Assembly (NCBI RefSeq): GCF_000208865.1
Contig: NC_018396.1
Location: 3,033,101 to 3,097,100, forward strand
DNA from: Neospora caninum Liverpool
Lineage: Eukaryota; Apicomplexa; Conoidasida; Eucoccidiorida; Sarcocystidae
Reading direction: 5' to 3'
Length of the DNA stretch: 64,000 nt
Shown in pieces: positions 36,395-48,291 of the stretch (the stretch's first letter is position 1; every line of letters starts with the position of its first letter). A model generated the notes under the pieces. The model did no database searches, was not told the origin of the DNA, and saw nothing but the letters and a program-made list of their open reading frames with translations. Made by a program: the position numbers and the translations under genes.

Positions 36395-39010
36395 CACCGA
36401 TGGGCAGATGTGCATGTAGAGGCACGTAGCTACGGGTAGCTCGTCGAGAGCGTCTCTTTCGCCGTCTCTCCTACCGCTCTAAGGATTGCCCAGTCGACGG
36501 CAGCCTGAAGCCGTTTTTTCCCGCTCTCCTTCGTATCGAAGCACAGATTCGCGACAGGCTCAGCGTTTTGGAGGCACTTACGGCTGCCTGAATCATCGAG
36601 ACGTCGTTTCCGCCGTCGCCGACGGCACATGCTCGGCGCCCGGTGAATTTTTTGACGTAGCGAACGACTTCGGCCTTCTGGGTCGGCGAACACCGACAGC
36701 AAACGACTGCAGGCGCCTGTGCCGCGACTCGCACAAAGTAGTGCGGAAAGTGCTGGAGCGCACAACCCAGCACGCGACCGTCGACGACGAGGACACTCTC
36801 GCTGGGCCCCATCGCGAAACGCTCGAGAGCTTCCTGCGTCTGCAGCAGAACGGGAAGAGGTCGGGAGAACGTGCGGAGAGTGAAGCCGAGGCGACACGCG
36901 AAAAAATGGACACGAAAGCACAGAAATCGCACCGCGACCAATGCAGGGGTGAAGAACGAAAAGAAGCGGGGTGACGGACGAAAAGAAGGGGGGTGAAGGT
37001 CGAAAGGAAGGGGGGTGAAGAAAAAGGAAGGTAATAAGCGAGAGCGCCTGAAGAAGGAGCGCACCTGAGAAGGCGTGCGAATATCTTGACTGGAGAGAAT
37101 CGTTAGCGAGTGCTGTCGAGCCTTCAGTCCCGCGGAGACCGCAATGCACGTGGCTGTCTCCACCTTGTCGCCAGTGAGCATCCACACTTTCACGCCTGCG
37201 TGCCGCAGAGCCTCGAGAGTCGCCGGTACGTCCTGACAAAAGAAAGAAAAAGAGGAACCTCGCCGCGTTCACACACCAAAGCCGAGACACCCGAACTCGG
37301 CACTCGGCACCACCGAAACACGTAGTTTCACTCGTGTCTCTCCGCTCTCCCTTGCTATTCTACGCGCCTCCACGCCCCCACGCTCGCCACAGACAGCCGC
37401 CCTCGACTCTTCCGCGCCGCCTCTCCTTCCCATCATCACCTGCATAGAAAACCTAGAGATGCAACAATATCCATCGTTGTATAAGCATGCATATATATAT
37501 ATATATATATGTATATGTATGTATATGTGTATATATGTGGGTGTGTAAAAGCACGTGTATATGCACACTTGTCGATATGCATATGAATAGAGGTGTATGA
37601 AGATGAATATGGCTGGGGCGACCTCTTGGTTTTGTGTGTCTTTGCATGGCTTATTGTGCACTGGTTTCTCACATTCTGGAGTTTGTCTTCGACGCCGGTG
37701 AGGCCGAGGAGTTTCAGGTCTTCTTCGAGTCTCTCGATTTCTCTTCTGACCCTGGCCTGCCGATCCGTCATGGCTGCTCGGGCGGCGGCGTACCGCGAGG
37801 CGAACAGCTCATACTGCGCCTCGTCGAGTTCCTTGTGCGCCAAGACAATCGTGCGGAGTCCCTGGCGCGCAAAGTTATCGCATTCCTCCTGCAGCCAGTG
37901 GGATCCCTTCGGCTGCAGGCGCGGAATCATCACTGCCTCGGCACCCTGAGAAGCACAAACGCGTCGCAAAGACGAAGACAGACAAAAGGCGTTGACAGAA
38001 AGAGGAAGAATGAAGCGCGCGAACAGGTCGCGTGCGAGGAGACGCAGGAATCCCGAAAGTAACGCGTGAAAAAAGCACAAGGGGCATGTGACCTGGTAGG
38101 AAAAACGTTCACTCCGCGCGCGAGGCTGTCGCATGACAAAGGTTTCAACGACCGGGAGAAAAGGAGACACTCTCTGCGTTCGTTTCCGGTGACAGAGACA
38201 GGCCGCTTTTGCGCCTTCTCAGGTCGCGTCCTGGGTTCCTTGCACACCTTTACGAAAAAGAAGATCTTTTGCGTGGCGACTTCGCGCAGAATGATGCCCA
38301 TGCGCTTCGACTCCGAGCTGAAGGGGAAGCACGTCAAGACCGTGTACTCGAGCGTCGCGCCTCCGGGGACCTGAGGGAAAAAGGCGCGCAGGAAAAGCTA
38401 GCGCAGAAAACCGGAGAAAATGGAGGTGGAGAGGAAAGGCAGCACAGAAAACCGGAGCAAATGTCGGAAGTGGAAAAAGAAAAGGGAGCGGGGAGGGGAC
38501 CGATGCCGAGCTTCCCGTGCACTTTTTCAATCTCTCCCGCTGAGACCATTCAAATGGAGCGACGCAGCAAGCTGGAGACGTACCCGCTTGCCTACTTGTC
38601 ATGCGCTACGCCGATGTCTCTACATAGAGAGATCCGTCCACTGTCGAGTTACAAAGGCTTTCGGCGTCTTGTGCAGTCCGCATCACATGACTACCTCTAA
38701 CTAACAATCAAAAACGACATATCAATCAGTCTATATGTCTACATCTGTCGATCTAACTATCTTTTAACTATCTACCTACCTATCTATACAGTTGTATTTC
38801 TTTTGTCATACATACAGGCACCTGCGTACCGGTACGATGCACTGCTATACATAGGCATCTACTGAAATACACAGATTGTTACCCATGTGGTGAAAATATA
38901 TATATATATATATACATATATGGTAGATAGATTCATAGCAAGCGACAATGACGAGCGCGTAGATTTTCACGTGTATGGGCCTATATGCACATACACATAC
39001 GAACATACCC

Positions 39011-39055
<45 letters not shown>

Positions 39056-42000
39056 TTATGAAATATTGGTACGTACTTTTAGCTGCGCGGAGAGATCCAT
39101 ATATGCATCACATCGCGTATGACGATAGGAGACATTTGCGTGCGTTCGTTATCCTTCGATTGTTTTGGCCTACCTCGAGGCGGATGCAGTGCTCGTCTCG
39201 ATGAACGAGTTTGACGCCCATGTCTCGCGCAAAGCTCACCAACGCGACTTCGTCCGGTGACGCTGCTTGAAAGATGATCTGGGGAACGAAAGGAGACAGC
39301 CGAGACGCATTCGCGCCACTGTGGAGCGCAGCTCGAAAAAAACCGGTGAACGTCTTCCTGTTTCGCCGAGATGCCCCGACGCCCCGCAACGCGTTCAGAA
39401 GCCGTGCGCCGAAAGGAAACTGCATTTGTTTGCCGCCTTGTTCTCAGTGGGTTTTTTGTCGTCTTTGATCCTCACACGTCGCCCTCTTCTCTTTCTTCGC
39501 TTCCGCCATCCTTCCCTTTTCCTCGTGCGGCCTCTCACCTGGCTGTCGCCTTCTTTCACGGGGGTAACGTTGTGGCACAGACTCAGAGCGCGCACAGCCT
39601 CGACAGCTGCATGGGCTACTTCGCCTCGTCTCCCCCCGATTTCTTCTCGACCTCTGTCTCGCCCGGCTGGAGGGCCGTTGTCGGAGGGGGAGACAGCGTG
39701 GGAGCGGAGGAAGTGGTTTTCCAGAAAGGTTTTCAGTTCCTGGAGGCCTTCCTCGGCGAACATGGCACGGCCGATGTGCAGCCGCTTGAAACACATCTCG
39801 TTCTGCGTCAACGTCCCCGTTTTGTCGCTCAAAAGAAAGTCGACGCGGCCCAACTCCTCGGGCAGCGTCGACGTCCTGACCAGCTGCGGAAAAAGAGAAG
39901 AAACGTTTCACGCTTGGTCCACGAAAAGGCCAGCCGGCGAAGCGAAAAGGAACGGACGCGAAGCACGAAAAAAAGGGGAAAGAGGAGAAAAACGCACCAC
40001 AGCACAGGGGAGCCTGAAAAAGCACAATCGCAACGCGAGAGGCGAAAGACAGGAACGAGACACAGAGCAGGGCGGTCGCCGCACACGTACAGTGTCTTTG
40101 ATTTTCCGGTCGCGCATGATGAAGATGCTGTAGAGCGTCTTGGCCATCACCAGGTTGACTTGGAGGGAGATCGGGATGATGGACGACAGGAGAAGAACGA
40201 AGCGCAGAAAGTAGATCGGCCAGATGCCTTCGAGCCGACGAAGCGCGACGAGGACAAAGGCCAAAAGGGCGAGAATTCCAAAGAGAACTTTGCTCATCAA
40301 ATTCACCTCCAAGTCAAACTGGCCAACCTTCATCGTGGCCTGCGAGGCGTTCATCGTCGCGCGCGTCTCCTGGACAACCAAGAACCCGCAACTCAGCCAT
40401 CAAGTCGGAGAACACCCAAGGATGATGCCTCCAGAGAGACGCAAACACGTACGTGGTGGCTAGGTCGACACGGGGTTTTCGGCGACGGCTGCAGCCGAAC
40501 GCGGCGGCTCCAACGCGCCAAAGATCACATGCAAAAAGGAGCCAGATACACAGATGTAGAAACACGCGTGCATCTCTGGACAAAAAATGTGTCAGGTGAA
40601 GATTCCTGTCTACGGGCCTCTCCACTTCCGAGCGCCTATCTCCGTCGACTTCATGCCCACGTATTCCCTGTGTCTACGGGTACACGCTCACGCGCATATA
40701 TCTATATCTGCATTCATGTGTACATATATACATATATATATCCATATATCCATATATGGATATATATATATATATATTTATATACGCACCAATACATGCA
40801 CTTGCATGAGTACACATTCATACTCAGGCACCCATGCATCACCATTAGACACCTAAATATACATTCATAAAGATACAGGGACACACTTACGTATCGGCAT
40901 CTCGAGAATGTGCATGTAAATAATCATGTACCGATATGTGTCCATGCATGCACAAGTTTGCAGAGAGATGTACGGGCTTTCGTACTTTCCCGGTATAGAT
41001 CGCGAGGCCGAGAACCGAGCCTGATGCAACGACGGTGTTGGCCCAGAGAACGTTGTCGAGGGTCAGGCCTTCGACGATCGGTTGTTCGCCGTCTCGACTG
41101 CCTCTCCCGTCATGCGTCGAAACCTGGACGCGGAAAGGAGAATGGGGCGGAAGGAAAACACAGCGAACAAAAACAACATTGAAACTAGACTTTTTATGGC
41201 GTTAGCTTTGGCCTCCATACTCCCTTCTTCCTGCCTCCTGTTCCCTCTCGTATTCTCCCTCCTGTTCTCTCTCTGGATCTCTCTCTTGTCGAATCTCTCT
41301 TTATACCCACTGTTCTCTCTTTTCTCCCTCGTGTGCTCTCTCTTGTCCTCTCTTTTAATCCCTTTTGTCTTCCATTTTTGTTTCTTGCGCTTTCGTTGGC
41401 CGTCGAAAGGCGAGAAACGGAAGAAACAAGAGCAAAAAGCGGAGTCGTTTGCGTCTGCTCGGTTGTTCTCTCCACCTCCCCTCGCCTTACTGTAAGCTGT
41501 TCCTCGTCACCGCCTCTTTTCTTCTCCGTCTTCTCCCTTTTCGCGCGGCCTCCCTCCAGTCCCCCGGCCTCGAGCCTGCTCTCGCCTTCGGTCTCTCCAC
41601 CCTCGACTAAGGAACTGTCCTCGCCCGAGAAAACCGTAAGTGGAGAGGACGGAGACGGCGCATGCGTCAGCACAAATTTCCCCATGAATTCGTCAATGTC
41701 CTGGCGAGGCGCCTCCACGTGACACCAGCCTGACGCTCGACACAAATCGCTCGGCGAACTCAGCCGTTGAGTGCAGTGCACAGCTCGTCTGAACGCGAAA
41801 CACGCAAACCAAAAGGTGTGAAACTTGACGTGTAAACGCGAGCCGGCAAGAAGAGGGGAATCAGACGGAAAAGACGAGGAAAAGGCCGTTCGCGCGGGGA
41901 GACACAAGACACGCGTCCGTTCCAGTGGTGTGATCTGAAGAGAATACGCGACTGGGAGTGGTTCGACTGTTGCCGCCTGCGCGATAGTCTCTCGGAAGAG

Positions 42001-45000
42001 AAACCTCTTGTCGCAGGAGAATGGCCTTCTTTCTGCTATTGTCCTGAACGCGCTCCAAGGGATATCCTTCGTTTATCTTTTCGTCTTTTTCTGCGGGTTC
42101 CTCCCCTTCACTGAACACAGCGGTTGACTAGCGGCGCTGAGGCACAGTCTCGCCCGGTGCGATTTATTTTCTTCAATACACTAAACACAATTGACAAATT
42201 TGATATTTAAACATTGCGTTCCACAGAAGCGTTTCTCCGCGCGCGTCTAACGTCCTCAAAACCGAGAATAAAAAAAACCTCTTTGCTCTTTACCTCAGCT
42301 TCCAGTCCGTTTCCCCATCGAGTTGGTCAGTGCGAATGAAACAACTCCCCGACTTGTCGGTCGTGCGCAGGAAAATCACATCCGCCGGCACTCGCTGGTT
42401 TGCCTCAATTTGGATAATGTGCCCGACTTCGATCTGCGCTGCGGCAACGTCCTTCGGTCCTGAGAACGGTCAAAAGCAAAGGAAAGAGACAAAACAAGAA
42501 AACTGAGACTGAGCAGAGACAGGCGAGAAGCGACGCAAGGCGCCTGAAGCGCGGATGCTGGTTCCCGCGAAAAAACGACCCCGCGGAAATGCGCGACGCG
42601 CGGTCTCCGAACACACACAAACGGAGGAAAGTTCTCATTTGCAAGCAAACACGGTGTACATATCTACGCAAACACCTTGGTAGTAACCTATATTGCATGC
42701 ATATATATATATATATATATATATGCATCTGCGCATGTGTGTTGCATGTATCTACGTAAAGCTGTATCTAGGTAGGTATCTACACCTGAAAAGCATCGAT
42801 ATGCGCACAGCATCAACAGATATATGTGCGTGTGCAAACATGTCGTTCTCGCATCCGTGCATCGACGCAACGCTGGCCTCAGAATCGATGTGTCTCCCAT
42901 GAAGAGATGCGACAAAAACGGAAAGAGTTCAGCATACCTTCGGGGGTCAAACGCTTGTATCCCTGTTCGTTCATCTCGCGGTCGCGAACGTATCTGCGCA
43001 AATCCAGAGACCCGCAGAAAGCGGAACAGACGCCGTTGTTACGCACGCTGTCTTTCTCTCCTTTCATTCTGGCGCAGGAGCGTCTTTGGCGGCACTTGCT
43101 TAGATCGACACAGAGACGTCTCTCTACAGCGACAAACACTTAAAACTCTATGCATCTTCGTTCTCCACAGAAATATATACGCACGTGCACATGCACTACT
43201 AGATAGGGAAGATTGGCCAATACAGAGGGGAACAACGAAGCCTGGTCGTGCTCTGTATAGAGACAGACGGATACAGAGAGAACAGGGAGATCAGTGGAGA
43301 TGTATGTCCAGATCCACTGGTATATGATGTGCGAGGTTCGAGGAGGCGCTTACCGCTTGTAATCGTCGTACGCTTCCTTGGCGATCGTGACAAACTGAAC
43401 AAAGACGAGAGGTGCGAGGTAGGTGAAGAGAGGGCCGACCTGCAGGAGTGGAAGCAGTTGCGCCAAGGCGACTGCGAGGTAAAACAAATTGAAGAAAAAC
43501 CTGCAAACAAAAGAAGAAGGCAGCCGACGCAGGGAGAGATCAATCACCCATCAAGCCCAGCGAGACTGCGCCGCGCGAAAATGCAGGTGAGCAGCGCGTC
43601 TACACAGACAAAACAACTAAATAGCGATCAAACGGGGACACGTGCGCAACTAAATAGCGATCAAACGCGGACACGTGCGCAACTAAATAGCGATCAAACG
43701 CGGACACGTGCGCAACTAAATAGCGATCAAACGCGGACACGTGCGCAACTAAATAGCGATCAAACACGGACAAAAAAGGGAGGCGGAGAGAGCGAAGGCG
43801 CTGAGGCGGCACTGGGAGAGTGACCGTAGAGCCCGCACTCCCGCCCGAGTCGCTCCACATTTCGTCCAGGATTGCTTCGTTTTCTCTTCCTCGCTCCACG
43901 GCAGCCCTCAATCTGAACGTCGCAGGCACTCCCGTGTACACGCTTCTCCATTCACTTCATCGACGGACTTGAACTGTTGCAGCAAGACCATGGGAAGAAA
44001 GGTGAAAATGTTGTATTTGGTGTTCTTGATGGCATTGCTCGCTGGAGAGAAGCACACACAAACGCGGAAACCCGAGTTAGGCGAGACATTCGCGGCTCGG
44101 GCGGCCTGTTTCCCGGCGCCCCACCGTTGTTCGCGCAAAAGGTGAACCACAGGACACTGCGTCCCAGGAAGACCAAGACGGGAGAGAGACAAGACCTAAC
44201 GAAAAACGAGCGGTCACAAGATCCATCTACAACGGGGAAGCGAAGCAGCGGGGCGACGCGAGAGCGATGACCGCGGGACAGCTGCGGAAGAACAAGGGGG
44301 AAACTTCTCTCGCAGCGCGCGCGTGTAAGCGCTTCCGGTCCCTCTGTTTCCACGTGGAGGCTGCCCGAGTCTCGGAACGACACTTACGGAAATACTGAGG
44401 AATCGTCCGACCGTCCAGATAGAGCAGGCGTTCGCGGTACTGAGGCTGGACCCCACAGCACATTCGCGAGAACCACGCGCAGAAGCGCTGCAGGCAGTTG
44501 CCGTCCTGAGAGAAAACGCTCACGCAAACGACTGAGCAGTTGAACACGCGAAATAAATCACTCGGTTCATAAATACAGAGTACGCGTGGAAGACCCGTGG
44601 GAACTTCCTGGGCTTGCCGCGTTTGTCTTCGAATCAGTCTTGTGGGCGTGAATCTGTAAGCCTTTCTCTGCCAGTAGACCTGGCCCCTAGGCCGTTTCCT
44701 CTGTCTGTTTTTCCCTTACTTCTGCGCAGATTCCCCTTCGGCCCGCGAGGCTCCTGAGGACAGGCGCGTCGTCGACGGCCTCCTCGTAGTCCGCACTCGA
44801 GACCGCCGGCGGATGGTCCCACTCCATGGTGCGTTCGTTTGACATCACAACTTCATCCTCTGAGGCTTGCGTGTGCGTTTCGACGCCCTTGACAGCCCGC
44901 AAATCTCCATGCTCGCAACCGAGGGGACGGTAGCGCGTGCTGTCTCTTTTCCGAGAAGGCCTTTCAGACGCGAGCACACCTCGCCGCCCAGTGCAGGCAG

Positions 45001-45190
45001 CCTCCTCTCGCCGTCGTCCCAGAGCCCGTGGAGCAACCGAAGCGGGAAAGGCAGAAGGAAAAGACGAGAGAGGAGACGCGGAAGATGAACAAGACGAAGA
45101 GGAGGTAGAAGAGGGAGAAGAGGCGTCGATCGCAGATAAGAGGCAATAGTCCACCGGCAGGTCCGGCGCAGGACGCAAAGGGGCGTTCAT
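33819..45190 (-). CDS. P4-type ATPase (phospholipid flippase), Neo1/ATP9 subfamily, 20 exons
   Basis: Exons: 45190-44720, 44505-44388, 44041-43969, 43500-43354, 42993-42938, 42459-42294, 41788-41491, 41123-40986, 40369-40091, 39883-39539, 39278-39174, 38370-38248, 37945-37673, 37232-37065, 36839-36582, 36129-35899, 35660-35478, 35091-34967, 34318-34231, 33950-33819 (3777 nt, 1258 residues, in phase). The enzyme should move phospholipids to the cytosolic leaflet of Golgi or endosome membranes. Visible motifs are [10 protein letters not shown] before helix 1, actuator DGET (336-339), PISL of helix 4 (555-558), phosphorylation site DKTGTLT (Asp 602), SPDE (about 704), KGAEAV, TGD (884-886), GDGGND (994-999) and the C-terminal helices. 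Colinearity with ATP9/Neo1 is close throughout, including LTGVEDKLQ and [18 protein letters not shown]. This subfamily is unusual among P4 ATPases in generally not needing a CDC50 partner. The first 157 residues are a Ser/acid-rich extension; exon 7 carries a charged insert. All catalytic residues are intact. Confidence 0.95.
36235..36391. repeat. Paired (TA)n microsatellites in the flippase gene
   Basis: (TA)n at 36235-36263 and 36361-36391, separated by about 100 bp, in the intron between exons 15 and 16. Similar runs occur at 39017-39051, 40741-40780 and 42700-42724 in other introns of this gene. Confidence 0.9.
43614..43771. repeat. 33-bp minisatellite, 4.8 copies, in flippase intron 3
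   Basis: Unit CAACTAAATAGCGATCAAAC plus GCGGACACGTGCG starting at 43614, 43647, 43680, 43713 and 43746. The array lies in the intron between exons 3 and 4. Because 33 is a multiple of three, it leaves an open 11-residue periodic frame on both strands. The flanking conserved exons splice in phase without it, so I treat it as intronic. Confidence 0.92.
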
Positions 45191-47457
45191 AAAGGAGACT
45201 CGAGAAGGAAGAAGCAAACCGAGAAGAAAGAGAGACGCTGGGAACGGGCCGCAGAGAGAAAGAGGACAGAGGCAGGCATTCGCGCTGTTTTGTAAAAAGC
45301 ATCGCAGACGCGCCGGACGCGCAGATCGGTAAAGACGACACAGAAAGGAAACACGGGAGCGCAGATGAAATCCAAAGGAAACGGCCGGAGAGAAGAAGGC
45401 GACAGCGAATCGGGCCAAGAGTGCCGCGCCGTCTGTAGATATTTCCGTTTTCAAGAGGCGTGACGCCCTTGACTGAACATGCCTATTCGAGTACTTTTCT
45501 GCCGAGTGCCCAGCAGCGGTTCCGCGGAGCTCGAGAGACGGAGCACAGGAGCGACAAAGAGGGGGACAGGGAGACGAAGAAGGCTCCTCTCAGGTGCACG
45601 GGCAGCGCTTTTTTTTGCTTCGGCCCGCGTGTTCAGAATCGCTGTGTTTCTTTCCGGTAGCGACTCTGTTTTTCGTCTCCTGACGAACGCCCACGAGGGC
45701 AACGCAGTCACCTTCGTCGTTCACGTTTTCAAGGAGAAAGGAAACTGCGATCTGTGGCCGTTCTGTTTCTGCCTCTTGCCTACGGCATTTCCTCTGAAGA
45801 TATCGGATTGCAGCATCTATAGGGTCAAAAAGAAGAGAAAAAGAGTCGAGCTGAGAAACGGCTGTTCGCTGCCCCTTCTAACCTTTGAGAAGAAACCAAG
45901 TGGAGAAACATCTGGAGGTTCTTCAAAATGACTTGTCACTGTCGCGAAGACGAGACAGGCACTTGTTCAGCTCCAGGAAGGTCGCCGCCGTGCACATGGG
46001 GGAGAGGTGACGTGCGTGTGCATGCGATTTCACGTGCGTTTCCTTTCTGAAGGGCGTAGAAAGGAGGGGCATGGAGCGTGAAAAAAAAGGCGACGTGTAA
46101 GAGGAACTTCTTTTCCTCGAGTTTTCTGGCTCCACTGCATCTCGCGAGATCCACGCAATTCGGGGAAAAGCGATTGCCTTGCTGCTGTGCAAGTCCCCCC
46201 TTCAACAATTGATTCAGCGGGAGTAGCTCCCAAGAAAAGCGACAAAGCTGGCGAGGGATATGAAGAGACGCGGCGAGATAAAGATGCGATCTCGACAATG
46301 GCACAGGAAGAAGAGAGGGCAAACCCGAGAGGGAAAAAAGGAAGCGGCAGTGCGTGATAAACCGCGGAAAACAGAGGGAAGACGAGAAAACGAGACAGAA
46401 ACGAAGAGAGATGACGTCGAGAAAGGAAAGGAGACAAAGACACACGCGCGGGAGCGAAAAGAAGAAAGCATCCGCAGCCGCAGCGAAGCGCACTGTCTAG
46501 AGGAGCGAAAGGAAAACAATCGAAGACACAAACACACAGAGAGCGGCGCAGTTCGAAGACGCGCCAAACGCGGATCGAGCACAAGATAGCACGTCCCAGA
46601 AAGAAGGAGGAATTGCGCGTGCCTTAAGTGCTAGAAGAAGAAAGTCTCAGACAACCAAGGAAAAGGGTCTCGAGCACCAGGCGCCTTGTCTTGCTGTGGC
46701 GGGCTGCCAGCGCCGGCAAGAAGGCATCCGAGCGGAAACAGTTGCGCGAAAAGGAAAGAGCGCTCACCGCTGGGATCCAAGAAAAAAAAGACAAGCAAGA
46801 TGACAGACACAGAGAAAGTGAAGAGATGCGTTGCGGGTTTTACTGAACGGGGTCGCAGGGATGACTCTTGTTCCATTGCTCCGATGTATGTACACCTGAA
46901 ACAGCCAGAACCGATGCATGCACTTTTTCCAGTTTTTTTGCCATAAAACGGGCAGCACTTACTGAGGGTTCAAGCACAAGCAAGAGACTCCTTCTTTTCT
47001 CTCTTTTCACCATGAAAGTCGACAAGCGCTCCTGGAAAATACATAAACTGCCTCCTCGCACAAAAAGTGGAGAAGCACCCTTGACCATTTCGGCCCTCGA
47101 AAAAAGTATCGCCGTCGAAACAGCTTCTTCAATCTTTGCGCGCCTAGCACCCACGAAATACTCTCTTCCAAAGGCCGGTTATGCTGTCATCTTACATATA
47201 TCTACGTATGGATGTATATATATACTAATTCATCTACAGACATCTGTAGGTATTTAGCGGTCCATATTTGCGTGTATGTAGCCACTCCTGAGTACTTAAA
47301 TATACCGTTTCGTGGACCTCCGACTCCGTCGGCTGCGACCACCGTTGCCCGGACATCACTTTTTGAGAAACAACACAAAAACACTCATGTGTTGCGAGTA
47401 AATGCCTGCACATGAAAACATATATGCATGTCTACTGTTTGGCCCCTATTTATCTAT

Positions 47458-47492
<35 letters not shown>

Positions 47493-47526
47493 TATCCATG
47501 TACATACATATACACCGTAGATATAC

Positions 47527-47561
<35 letters not shown>

Positions 47562-48254
47562 ACGGTTTTCGCTTACTTTGTGTTTCGTCTATTTTTTCTG
47601 TATCTGCAAAGGATGAAGGCAGGTGAATGCCTCACTTTCACCTTTATAAGTGTGGCGCCGCCGGCAGCAGGTTCTGCGTGGTCTACTGAAACAGAGAAAT
47701 TCGCCTCCTTCATGTTTCGTGCTCGTATGCGCCTGCGTCTACAACTACCTCAAAGAGCATGCGCTTGTGCAGTTTACTGCCTGTCCCCACGCCGCACATA
47801 AAATACCTGAAAAATACACATTTTCCGGAAGGTACCTATCAATCCGTACATATCGTTTGTCGAGATGCAGCTTCTGGAGAAGTGGGAGTGCAAGTGTTAA
47901 CCGAAAGATCGGTTCCTTTTCAGGTGCCTTCCCCGGAAACGGTAAGCAAGTAGATTTTGGGAACTCCTCTCATCAGGAAGAATTTCCCTGTTCTGTTCCA
48001 CTTCAAAGAATCGCACTTTTGTTGGAGCTTATCACGCCCCGAAAAAGTCGAGTGCCGTTTCCGACGCCGAAGTCTTGGCAGCGGGCAGGACAAAGAGACA
48101 GAGGTCGTCTTGACGCAGAAGATGTAAACGCCTTTTTTTGGTCTCTCTGCGAGGACGTCTGCAATCTGAACGCGGCCGCCTAAATCGGTTGCATGCGCAA
48201 CACGCAAAAAATGCGTAGCTGATATCTACATTCACTTATGTCCACACATGTCCA

Positions 48255-48291
<37 letters not shown>

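Noticed and set aside
39371..40870. 499-codon plus-strand frame
   Set aside because: Antisense to flippase exons 9 and 10 and read through an AT microsatellite; the minus strand carries DKTGTLT and PISL.
43248..43823. 191-codon plus-strand frame with 11-residue repeats
   Set aside because: Antisense to flippase exon 4 and then a 33-bp minisatellite; no independent evidence of a gene.
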